Positions 6,510 to 11,840 of a stretch of 11,840 bases of DNA are shown one piece after another. The stretch covers positions 1 to 11,840 of the forward strand of contig DBMK01000211.1 of NCBI GenBank assembly GCA_002298885.1. Reading direction: 5' to 3'. Position numbers and translations under genes: made by a program. The number at the start of each line of letters is the position of its first letter. The first letter of the stretch is position 1. The notes beneath the pieces are model-generated. The model saw only the letters and a list, made by a program, of their open reading frames with translations, was not told where the DNA came from and did not search any database. The DNA is from Anaerolineaceae bacterium UBA700 (GTDB lineage: Bacteria > Chloroflexota > Anaerolineae > Anaerolineales > Anaerolineaceae).

Positions 6510-6559
6510 TTGTATCCCTCACGCGAACATTGTAAAATAATTTGATAGGGATTATCAAA
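6510..6559 (+). promoter_or_regulatory. Candidate promoter with operator-like dyad for the repeat-protein gene
   Basis: TTGTAT (6510-6515), a 17-nt spacer and TAAAAT (6533-6538) form a plausible promoter. The dyad TTTGATA-GGGAT-TATCAAA (6541-6547 and 6553-6559) covers the expected start near 6545. A leader of about 110 nt follows. An alternative reading places TTGTAA (6530) and TATCAA (6553) as the boxes. Confidence 0.4.
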
Positions 6560-6655
6560 AATGGCACTCCACTTAATAAATTGTTGCTTAAATAAGGATG
6601 TGCCTGCGCTGTACGTTAGTAAGAAAGGTTTATGGATTTCAAAAGGAGGATAGAG

Positions 6656-7696
6656 ATGAAATTGCATCGCTTTACACAGGTTGCCCTCGTATTTGTCATG
6701 CTGGTGGGGTTGTTTGCCCTGCCTTTGCAGTCCGCCAAAGCTTTTACCATCCCGACCTTCGATATCGTCAGCGTGGACAAGGACGTTTCGGTGACGATTG
6801 AGACGGCCAACTTCCCGGCCGACCAGACCTTTACCGTGCGCATGGGCGCCTTCGGCACGCTGGGCGTCGGCGGCACGGTGGTTGGCACCACCGATTCGGG
6901 CACCGGCGGCACGTTCCAGGCCACCTATGACATCCCCGCTTCGCTCAAGGGCAGCGCCCGCATTGCCATCCGCATGGACAGCCCCCAGGGCTTCTTCAGC
7001 TTCAACTGGTTCGATAACAACACCGGCACCGTCACCGCCACCCCAACCCCCGGTCCCACGTCCACCCCATCTCCGACGAGCGTTCCTTCCACCAAGATCC
7101 CAACCTTCTCGATCGACAGCGTGGTCGTCGATGACAAGGTGAGCATCACCACCAACAATTTCCCCGCCAACAAGGACTTCACCGTGCGCATCGGCAAATA
7201 TGGCACGCTGGGTGTTGGCGGCGTGGTGGTCGGCACAACCAACTCCGGCTCCGGCGGCAGCTTCGACGCCACCTACAGCATCCCCGATTCGCTCAAGGGC
7301 CAAAGTCGCCTGGCCATCCGCATGGATTCGACCAGCGGCGGATTCTTCGCATTCAACTGGTTCTGGAACAGCACTTCCACCTCCACGACCCCGCCTCCAG
7401 CCTTCGTCGGCATCCCCACCTTCTCGATCTCTTCGGTTGAGAAGGACAGCAAAGTGACCATCAAGACCAACAACTTCCCCGCCAACAAGGACTTTACCGT
7501 GCGCATGGGCGCCTTCGGCACGGCCGGCGTGGGCGGCACCGTGGTGGCCACCACCAACTCGGGCTCCGGCGGCAGCTTCAGCGCCACCTACAACATCCCC
7601 GATTCGCTCAAGGGTTCCTCGCGCATCGCCATCCGCATGGACGCCTCTGGCGGCTTCTTCGCCTTCAACTGGTTCTGGAACAGCACCGCCCCATAG
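6656..7696 (+). CDS. Secreted protein with three FNWF-type repeats
   Basis: The product has 346 residues. ATG 6656 follows AAAGGAGG with a 6-nt spacer. The signal peptide (1-29, ending QSAKA) has no lipobox cysteine, and there is no membrane segment or sorting signal, so the protein should be released or held non-covalently. Three copies of a roughly 90-residue unit (about 32-122, 148-239, 253-343) follow. Each opens IPTF(D/S)I, has VTI.TNNFPANKDFTVRMG..GT.GVGG, SGSGGSF.ATY.IPDSLKG and (R/L)AIRMD, and closes GFF(A/S)FNWFWN. A P/T/S-rich linker joins units 1 and 2 and a short one joins 2 and 3. The units contain no cysteine. Such repeats are known to me from Anaerolineae as uncharacterised extracellular proteins; a beta-sandwich is likely and function is unknown. 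It is monocistronic. Confidence 0.88.
   Translation: MKLHRFTQVALVFVMLVGLFALPLQSAKAFTIPTFDIVSVDKDVSVTIETANFPADQTFTVRMGAFGTLGVGGTVVGTTDSGTGGTFQATYDIPASLKGSARIAIRMDSPQGFFSFNWFDNNTGTVTATPTPGPTSTPSPTSVPSTKIPTFSIDSVVVDDKVSITTNNFPANKDFTVRIGKYGTLGVGGVVVGTTNSGSGGSFDATYSIPDSLKGQSRLAIRMDSTSGGFFAFNWFWNSTSTSTTPPPAFVGIPTFSISSVEKDSKVTIKTNNFPANKDFTVRMGAFGTAGVGGTVVATTNSGSGGSFSATYNIPDSLKGSSRIAIRMDASGGFFAFNWFWNSTAP
6749..7684 (+). repeat. Three tandem coding repeats of about 275 bp
   Basis: The units are 6749-7021, 7097-7372 and 7412-7684. Units 2 and 3 are close even at DNA level (for example around GACCTTCCCCGCC-type and CCCGATTCGCTCAAGG segments), while unit 1 and its following 25-residue P/T/S linker have diverged more. 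This suggests that the most recent duplication produced units 2 and 3. Confidence 0.85.
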
Positions 7697-7716
7697 GCCC
7701 TGTCGTTTCTGTATAA

Positions 7717-7768
7717 AAAATGGTGTTTTTAGGCCGCCCAGCGGCCTAAAAACACCATTTTAATTTCT
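7717..7768 (+). terminator. Terminator of the repeat-protein gene, likely bidirectional
   Basis: Perfect 21-bp arms (7717-7737 and 7741-7761) run from AAAATGGTG to AGGCCGC around a CCA loop. The plus strand leaves the stem through TTTTAATTTCTT, and the minus strand through TTTTTTATAC. It isolates the repeat-protein gene from the next gene, whose promoter lies right behind it. Confidence 0.85.
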
Positions 7769-7783
7769 TGCTCTCCCGTGGTT

Positions 7784-7789
7784 TATAAT
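7784..7789 (+). promoter_or_regulatory. -10 box placed for a leaderless transcript
   Basis: TATAAT at 7784-7789 is followed by only nine bases (TGGCCTACC) before ATG 7799. A start 6-9 bases after the box would put the first base of the mRNA at or within a few bases of the start codon. No Shine-Dalgarno sequence is present and no clear -35 is seen. Confidence 0.55.
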
Positions 7790-7798
7790 TGGCCTACC

Positions 7799-8347
7799 AT
7801 GAAAAAAGCCATCGTTTTATTGTTACTCCTTTCCTCTGCTCTCTCCGCCTGCAACCTCCAGCAGAACGGCGCCACCGCCGTGCGCACCCCCATCCGCCAG
7901 CCCAGCCAGGCGTCTCAGCCAACCCTGGCTGACACCGTCCCGCCGGGCTCCACCGCCGCGCCAACCCTGCCCCCCAAGTCGCCCCCGCCCACCGCGCCAG
8001 CTCCGGCGGCCTCGCAAGCTGCTCCTACCCAGGCGCCGGAAGGCGCCTACCCGGCCTCCCCGGTGGACGTGGTGCAGGCCTTCGTCGAGGCCTACCCCGA
8101 TGCCATTCCCGAAATGGAGCGCTACCTGAGCAAGGCCATGCGCGCCGCACTGCCCAGGGGCGGGCCCGGCGAGCTGCTGAAGGTGCAGGGGGATGTCAAC
8201 GGGTTTACCGTCCTGTCCGGGTCCGTCGTGCCGGACCCGCCCCAGGCGCTGGTGATTGCCGCCATACAGGCGGGCGGGGCGCGGGTGGAACGCACCTTCA
8301 GCCTGGTCCAGGAGAAGGGCCTGTGGGTTATCAACGGGATCCAATGA
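7799..8347 (+). CDS. Small lipoprotein, C-terminal domain possibly NTF2/DUF3828-like
   Basis: The product has 182 residues. ATG 7799 begins a clear signal peptide MKKAIVLLLLLSSALSAC with Cys18; no ribosome site precedes it and the promoter position suggests a leaderless message. Residues 19-80 are rich in P, A, T, Q and S. The C-terminal 100 residues contain SPVDVVQAFVEAYPDAIPEMERYLSKAMRAALP, then a VQGDVNGFTVLSGSVVPDPPQALVIAAI segment and a final VERTFSLVQEKGLWVINGI. This helix-then-strands order and the 'LVQEKGLWVING' ending are typical of small NTF2-fold extracellular domains (DUF3828/DUF4878 type), which are often of unknown role. One base separates its stop from the GNAT start, so the two are translated as a coupled pair. 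Confidence 0.85.
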   Translation: MKKAIVLLLLLSSALSACNLQQNGATAVRTPIRQPSQASQPTLADTVPPGSTAAPTLPPKSPPPTAPAPAASQAAPTQAPEGAYPASPVDVVQAFVEAYPDAIPEMERYLSKAMRAALPRGGPGELLKVQGDVNGFTVLSGSVVPDPPQALVIAAIQAGGARVERTFSLVQEKGLWVINGIQ

Positions 8348-8348
8348 C

Positions 8349-8792
8349 ATGAGCTTCGAAATTCACCCCATGAAAATTGACGACTACGACCTGGTCTACG
8401 CCCTGTGGCGGGCGTGTGAGGGGATTGGCCTGAGCGCCGCCGACAGCCGCCACGAGATTGCACGTTTCTTACAGCGTAACCCGGGGCTGGCGTTCGTGGC
8501 GCGCTCCGGCGGCGAGCTGGCCGGGGCGGCCATGGTTGGCGATGACGGCCGCCGGGGGTACCTCTACCACCTGGCCGTTGATCCCCGTTTCCGCCGCCAG
8601 GGCATCGGGCGGGCGCTGGTGGAGCGCTGCATCTTTGCCCTGGGCGAGCGCGGCATCCAGAAGTGCCACATCTTCGTCTATGCCGACAACCAACCCGGCA
8701 TGGCATTCTGGGAGCAGCTCGGTTTCTACCTCCGCCCCGACCTCGTAATCATGTCGAGAGACATTCTTAATCCACCAATTACACGAATTTAA
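8349..8792 (+). CDS. GNAT family N-acetyltransferase (YpeA-like)
   Basis: The product has 147 residues. It transfers an acetyl group from acetyl-CoA to an amine; substrate unknown. ATG 8349 lies one base after the preceding TGA (TGACATG), so translation is probably coupled. The fold is visible: N-terminal MSFEIHPMKIDDYDLVYALW, strand 4 YLYHLAVDP (71-79), the acetyl-CoA loop RRQGIG (82-87) and the motif B region IFVYADNQPGMAFWEQLGF (108-126). The order GDDGRRGYLYHLAVDP and the short length resemble E. coli YpeA. The last residues (about LNPPITRI) and the stop codon at 8790-8792 are encoded by the left arm of the AT-rich repeat element, so the native C-terminus may have been shorter before that element arrived. 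Confidence 0.9.
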   Translation: MSFEIHPMKIDDYDLVYALWRACEGIGLSAADSRHEIARFLQRNPGLAFVARSGGELAGAAMVGDDGRRGYLYHLAVDPRFRRQGIGRALVERCIFALGERGIQKCHIFVYADNQPGMAFWEQLGFYLRPDLVIMSRDILNPPITRI

Positions 8793-8916
8793 ACGAATGG
8801 GCACGAATTTATATTTAAGGAATAAAGAATTCGTAAATATTCGTTCACATTAGTGCAATTCGTGGATAATATAAAAAAAATTCGTTTCCATTCGTCCCCA
8901 ATCGTGTAATTCGTGG
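8772..8916. repeat. AT-rich element of three 38-nt ATTCGT units
   Basis: By hand alignment the unit appears three times: inverted at 8772-8809, direct at 8828-8865 and direct at 8879-8916. The inverted copy and the last copy agree at 30 of 38 positions, and the two direct copies at 29 of 38, without gaps. Each unit reads roughly AATTCGT-4n-ATTCGT-...-GT-AATTCGTGG. The outer copies make an imperfect hairpin of the whole element. Composition is far more AT-rich than the genes on either side. It overlaps the end of the GNAT gene and ends 11 bases before the kinase ATG. Confidence 0.8.
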
Positions 8917-8927
8917 AAAAAGTCCTT

Positions 8928-9839
8928 ATGTCGAAAATCCTCGTCTCTGGCCTGATCAATATCGAGACCACCCTGCGGGTGGACGGGTTCCCTATCTGGT
9001 ACAACCCGGTCAACTTCCCATTTTTCGGGGTCAACACCAGCGTTTCGGGCGTGGGCTATAACCTATCCAAGGCGCTCACCGGCCTGGGAGATGAAGTCTC
9101 CTTCCTCTCCCTGATCGGCGCCGACTACTCCGGCAAGCTGGTGCGGGCGGCCCTGGCCTCGGACGGCATCGGGGACGCCGGCGTGTTGGACGCCATGCCG
9201 CACACCGCCCAGTCGGTCATTCTCTACGACGCGGAGGGCCGGCGCCAGATCTATACCGACCTCAAGGACATCCAGGAGCGCGCTTACCCTGTAGAGCGCT
9301 ACGAAAACGCCGCCGCCGGCTGCGATTGGCTGGCCCTGTGCAACATCAACTTCTCGCGTCCCATGCTGGGGTGCGCCCTCAAAGCCGGGCAGCCCATCGC
9401 CACCGACGTGCACACCATCAGCGACCTGGACGACCCGTACAACTGTGATTTCATGCAAGCCGCCCGCGTGTTGTTCATGAGCGACGAAAGCCTGCCGGTC
9501 TCGCCGGAGGAATGGGCCCGGCGAATTTGGAATCGCTTCGGCGCCGAGATCGTGGTTATCGGCCTGGGCGCCCAGGGCGCCCTGCTGGCGGTGCGCGGCG
9601 ACAACGCCATCGAGCGCCTGCCGGCCGTTTTCACCCGCCCGGTGGTCAGCTCGATCGGCGCCGGGGACGCCTTGTTTTCCGCCTTCCTGCACATCTACGC
9701 CCGCACCGGCGACCCCTACCTCAGCCTGAGCCGCGCCATGGTCTTCGCTTCCTACAAGATCGGCGTCTCGTCCGCCGCCGGCGGCTTCCTGGACGAGCCC
9801 ACCCTGGATGCCTGGGCGCAAAAGGTATATTTGAAATGA
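8928..9839 (+). CDS. PfkB/ribokinase family carbohydrate kinase
   Basis: The product has 303 residues, normal for the family. It phosphorylates a sugar or nucleoside with ATP in the cytoplasm; the substrate cannot be named. ATG 8928 gives MSKILVSGLINIETTLRVDGFP, a standard PfkB start; a GTG at 8913 lies inside the repeat arm and is less likely. The first signature is GVGYNLSKALTGLG (41-54), matching the usual GGAxxNxAxxLAxLG. ATP-side landmarks are SDE (185-187), VVIGLGAQGALL (209-220) and the second signature SSIGAGDALFSAFL (241-254) with catalytic Asp247. The N-terminal lid region FPIWYNPVNFPFFGVNTSVSG is aromatic-rich and may define the substrate pocket. The ribosome site is weak (GGAAAAAG). 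The DinB gene follows after 24 bp and is probably in the same operon. Confidence 0.93.
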   Translation: MSKILVSGLINIETTLRVDGFPIWYNPVNFPFFGVNTSVSGVGYNLSKALTGLGDEVSFLSLIGADYSGKLVRAALASDGIGDAGVLDAMPHTAQSVILYDAEGRRQIYTDLKDIQERAYPVERYENAAAGCDWLALCNINFSRPMLGCALKAGQPIATDVHTISDLDDPYNCDFMQAARVLFMSDESLPVSPEEWARRIWNRFGAEIVVIGLGAQGALLAVRGDNAIERLPAVFTRPVVSSIGAGDALFSAFLHIYARTGDPYLSLSRAMVFASYKIGVSSAAGGFLDEPTLDAWAQKVYLK

Positions 9840-9863
9840 ACCGTTCAGGAGGGTTCCAACCTC

Positions 9864-10325
9864 ATGCGCCACACCCGTGAAGAAGTAATCCAGCGTACCA
9901 TCCAGGAGTTCGACCTGCTGGACCGGCTCGTCGCCAACCTCGTCGAGGCTGACTGGCAGCGTCCCCTCCCCCGCCCGGAGACTAAGGACCCCTGGACGGT
10001 GAAGGATGCCCTGGCCCATGTTACCCACTGGAAAGCCGATGTGATCCGCTATATCCGTCGCGGGTGGCGCCCGCCCGAAGAGCGCGGCCTCAATTGGACC
10101 GATGGCAACCGCCTGGTTTACTTGCGCTGGCGTGACCGCTCCCCCCAAGAGGTCCTCGCCTGGCACCGCCAGGTACATGCCGAGGTGCTCGCTGCCCTGC
10201 GCGCCGCCCCCGATGAATGGTTCACCGGTAAAGACCACCCCCTCGAATGGCCCAACGACCTCGCCGGTCACATCGCCTACCACCGGGTGAAAGATATTGA
10301 ACAGGCTCTGGCGGTGAGAAAGTAA
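9864..10325 (+). CDS. DinB/DfsB-like four-helix bundle protein
   Basis: The product has 153 residues, typical for DinB-like metalloenzymes, which include maleylpyruvate isomerase and thiol transferases (mycothiol or bacillithiol S-transferases) as well as many proteins of unknown role. The three expected metal ligands are visible: His52 in WTVKDALAHVTHWK and His136 plus His140 in GHIAYHRVKDIE. WTVKDALAHVTHWKADV closely matches the DUF1706/DfsB (ClbS-like) subgroup. No signal peptide is present, so it is cytoplasmic. ATG 9864 follows AGGAGGGT with a 9-nt spacer, and the Shine-Dalgarno bases can pair with AACCTC just before the ATG. It lies 24 bp after the PfkB stop. No low-molecular-weight thiol gene is nearby to suggest a substrate. 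Confidence 0.88.
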   Translation: MRHTREEVIQRTIQEFDLLDRLVANLVEADWQRPLPRPETKDPWTVKDALAHVTHWKADVIRYIRRGWRPPEERGLNWTDGNRLVYLRWRDRSPQEVLAWHRQVHAEVLAALRAAPDEWFTGKDHPLEWPNDLAGHIAYHRVKDIEQALAVRK

Positions 10326-10350
10326 AAGTAACTTTCGCCAAAAGTTGCTT
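10326..10350 (+). other. Hairpin directly after the DinB stop codon
   Basis: AAGTAACTTT (10326-10335) and AAAGTTGCTT (10341-10350) form a 10-bp stem with one T.G pair and a 5-nt loop, beginning at the base after TAA. It is followed by CTCCCCCTC rather than a T-run, so it is at best a weak terminator. Confidence 0.45.
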
Positions 10351-10415
10351 CTCCCCCTCTCCATCCCATGGATCGCGGAGCACGCCTGTGGCGGAGGGGG
10401 CCGGGGGGTGAGGTC
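10351..10415 (-). repeat. GC-rich dispersed-repeat-like hairpin element
   Basis: CCCCCTCT (10353-10360) pairs with GGAGGGGG (10393-10400, one G.T) around a roughly 30-nt loop. Read on the minus strand it begins GACCTCACCCCCCGGCCCCC (10415-10396). A related sequence stands in the opposite orientation at 11806-11840. The rest of the 162-bp gap to 10487 holds only the promoter. Confidence 0.6.
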
Positions 10416-10454
10416 AGGGTATGATCTCCAATTCTCCGGACAAAACGCTTTATT

Positions 10455-10463
10455 TGTTATAAA
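10455..10463 (+). promoter_or_regulatory. Extended -10 promoter of the phosphoesterase gene
   Basis: TG-T-TATAAA (10455-10463) is an extended -10 element lying 24 bp before ATG 10488. The region at -35 (TCCGGA) does not match consensus, which an extended -10 can compensate for. The leader of about 18 nt has no Shine-Dalgarno sequence. Confidence 0.5.
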
Positions 10464-10487
10464 CGAAATGTTTTCTCTGTGCCTTTT

Positions 10488-11777
10488 ATGAAAAAGACTT
10501 TGCACATTTGCCTGCTGCTATTCTTTCTTGTTGGCTGCGCCCAGGGCGCTCCCGCCCTTCCCCCCGCCGCCTATCCCTCCACCGCTCCCTTAGCCACTGC
10601 TTTGCCGGGGTCTGTGACCCCGGCCTCTCCCGCCGCGACCGCCACCTCCATTCCCCCTGCCGCTTCCCTTTCCACTGCTCTGCCGGGGTCTGTGACCCCG
10701 GCCTCTCCCACCCTGACCTCCACCCTTTCCCCCACTGCGTCCCCCACCCCAACCCTGCCCCCGTCCGACCCTCCCGTCCTCGGCCCCTACCTCCAATCCC
10801 CCGCCCCCGGTTCCATCTGGGTCCTCTGGGATACCTCCAAAACCACCTCCGGCTGGGTGCGCTACGGTCGCGCTCCCGCCCTGGACCAGGTGGCCCTGGA
10901 GCCCCAGCCCGGCCTGCGCCACGCTGTGCAGCTCACCGGGCTGGCGGACTACACCCAATACGCCTACCAGGTCGCCGGGGACGAAGCCTCGCACACCTTC
11001 CGCAGCGCCGCCGGCCCGGGCCATGATTCCTTCCGCTTTGCCGTGTTGGGCGACACGCGCAGCAATCCCGCCGTCCATTCGGCCATTGCTGCCCGCATCG
11101 CCGCCGCCCAGCCCGACCTGGTGCTGCACACCGGCGACCTGGTGGACGACGGCACCAGCCAGGCCGAATGGACCGCCTATTTCAAGCAGGCTGCGCCACT
11201 GTTGGAGGTTGCCCCCCTTTACCCCACCCTGGGCAACCACGAGGATCAGGCGCAGCCCTATTTCGAGTATTTCCGCCTGCCGGGCAATGGCCTGTGGTAC
11301 GCCTTCGATTATGCCGACGCCCGCTTCATCGTTCTCAAGGCCGATAGTTTCGATCCCAGCGCCTTTGCCCCCGGCGCCGAGCAGCGCGCCTGGCTTGAGC
11401 AGGAGCTTGCTGGCGCCGCCGGAAAGTGGATCTTCGTCTCCTTCCACGTCCCGCTGCACACCTCGTTCGCCGAGGACCCCTCGGAAGTGAACCTGCGCAA
11501 GCAGTTGGCGCCCCTGTTCGAAAAATACAAGGTGGCTGCGGTCTTCAACGGCCACATCCACAGCTACGAGCGGGTGCTGGAGAACGGCGTGACCTACATC
11601 GTCACTGGCGGCGGCGGCGCGCCGCTGTATTCGCTTAACGTGCGCGAGCCGGACCAGCAGGCCGCCGCCCTGGTCTACCACTACCTGCTGATTGACGTCA
11701 GCGGCGGCCGCCTCACCGCCCAGGCGATTGACATAGATGGGAAAGTAATCGATACATTTGAAATCGCCGCGCATTAA
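10488..11777 (+). CDS. Metallophosphoesterase lipoprotein (purple acid phosphatase-like)
   Basis: The product has 429 residues. Signal peptide MKKTLHICLLLFFLVGC with Cys17 makes it an extracellular lipid-anchored enzyme that probably hydrolyses phosphate esters. A P/T/A/S-rich spacer (18-96) contains a 26-residue tandem repeat with TALPGSVTPASP. Residues about 97-176 (VLGPYLQSPAPGSIWVLWDTS...HAVQLTGLADYTQYAYQV) match the fibronectin-like domain at the N-terminus of purple acid phosphatases. The calcineurin-like domain follows: GDTR (Asp189), HTGDLVDDG (Asp217), LGNHED (Asn250, His251), SFHVPLH (His320) and NGHIHSYER (His356, His358), so the two-metal site is complete. Substrate is unknown. 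ATG 10488 is chosen for the signal peptide; no ribosome site is visible. It appears monocistronic. Confidence 0.93.
   Translation: MKKTLHICLLLFFLVGCAQGAPALPPAAYPSTAPLATALPGSVTPASPAATATSIPPAASLSTALPGSVTPASPTLTSTLSPTASPTPTLPPSDPPVLGPYLQSPAPGSIWVLWDTSKTTSGWVRYGRAPALDQVALEPQPGLRHAVQLTGLADYTQYAYQVAGDEASHTFRSAAGPGHDSFRFAVLGDTRSNPAVHSAIAARIAAAQPDLVLHTGDLVDDGTSQAEWTAYFKQAAPLLEVAPLYPTLGNHEDQAQPYFEYFRLPGNGLWYAFDYADARFIVLKADSFDPSAFAPGAEQRAWLEQELAGAAGKWIFVSFHVPLHTSFAEDPSEVNLRKQLAPLFEKYKVAAVFNGHIHSYERVLENGVTYIVTGGGGAPLYSLNVREPDQQAAALVYHYLLIDVSGGRLTAQAIDIDGKVIDTFEIAAH
10604..10702 (+). repeat. Two copies of a hairpin repeat inside the coding spacer
   Basis: Perfect 9-bp arms GCCGGGGTC and GACCCCGGC around TGT occur at 10604-10624 and again at 10682-10702, exactly 78 bp (26 codons) apart. 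Similar flanks (CCACTGCT upstream, CTCTCCC downstream) make a direct repeat of more than 40 bp. Both encode LPGSVTPASP in the same frame. Confidence 0.85.
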
Positions 11778-11805
11778 TGTCGTGCGATTTTTTGGTCTCT
11801 AATTT

Positions 11806-11840
11806 GACCTCTCCCCCGGCCCCTCCCCTGAAGGGGAGGG
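11806..11840 (+). repeat. GC-rich repeat element with hairpin, cut by the window end
   Basis: GACCTCTCCCCCGGCCCC opens the element, and CCCTCCCC-TGAA-GGGGAGGG (11821-11840) is a perfect 8-bp hairpin ending at the last base. It lies 28 bp after the phosphoesterase stop and may help end transcription. It resembles the minus strand of 10415-10391, so the two copies flank that gene in inverted orientation. Confidence 0.6.

Noticed and set aside
8772..8916. CRISPR array
   Set aside because: The repeated units differ in orientation and spacing, are only about 75-80% identical, and there are no uniform spacers or cas genes.
8913..8927. GTG start of the kinase at 8913
   Set aside because: It lies inside the repeat arm and adds MEKVL before a standard PfkB N-terminus; ATG 8928 fits the family better.
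9063..10505. A 480-residue open frame on the minus strand
   Set aside because: It is antisense to the PfkB and DinB genes, both of which carry clear family motifs. Its G/V/A/H-rich translation shows no motif, as expected for the shadow of GC-rich genes.
10604..10640. LPGSV/TALPGS as a sortase sorting signal in the phosphoesterase
   Set aside because: It lies in the N-terminal spacer of a lipoprotein, is not near the C-terminus, and no membrane segment and basic tail follow.
1..11840. tRNA, rRNA, riboswitch or insertion sequence
   Set aside because: I looked for cloverleaf ends, transposase motifs and terminal repeats with target duplications and found nothing convincing in the intergenic regions.

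Overview
The window looks like part of a chromosome from an uncultured or cultured Chloroflexota bacterium, most likely class Anaerolineae. The basis is a combination that I recognise from that group: GC-rich coding DNA, many lipoproteins with a T/P/S/A-rich spacer just after the lipobox cysteine, two FW (NBR1-like, 'four-tryptophan') lipoproteins, a class D/E-like sortase with a charged N-terminal extension, and a secreted protein built of 'IPTFSI...FNWFWN' repeats. No plasmid, phage, IS, CRISPR, rRNA or tRNA genes were seen.

Layout. At 1-115 there is a possible 3' end of a plus-strand gene and a strong hairpin terminator. At 110-3520 the minus strand carries a lipoprotein of unknown function (110-934), a class V aminotransferase ending in a textbook terminator (1102-2169), a 73-aa tail-anchored membrane protein (2293-2514) and a sortase (2609-3520). 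A 356-bp divergent intergenic region (3521-3876) holds promoters for both directions and three compact hairpins. At 3877-7696 the plus strand carries a surface-protein block: two tandem paralogous FW-domain lipoproteins (3877-5022 and 5199-6395) and a secreted three-repeat protein (6656-7696), closed by a 21-bp-stem terminator. At 7799-8792 a leaderless-looking small lipoprotein gene is coupled to a GNAT acetyltransferase. An AT-rich element made of three 38-nt units (8772-8916) separates these from a PfkB sugar kinase (8928-9839) and a DinB-like protein (9864-10325). A metallophosphoesterase lipoprotein (10488-11777) ends the window, between two related GC-rich repeat elements in opposite orientation.

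How the genes fit together. Six of the eleven complete genes encode exported proteins (five lipoproteins and one secreted repeat protein), and the sortase and the 73-aa protein are membrane proteins. The 3.5-7.7 kb part therefore looks like a cell-surface locus. No protein here carries a recognisable LPxTG-type sorting signal, so the sortase substrate must lie elsewhere or be atypical. The GNAT, PfkB and DinB proteins look like ordinary cytoplasmic metabolic or stress enzymes.

The most unusual items are the FW paralog pair with matched loss of tryptophans and of a cysteine pair, the 38-nt ATTCGT-rich element whose arms supply the stop codon of one gene and the ribosome-site region of the next, and a hairpin-forming repeat duplicated inside the reading frame of the phosphoesterase linker. 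I see no clearly new multi-gene system; the FW/sortase/repeat-protein surface block is the best candidate for one.
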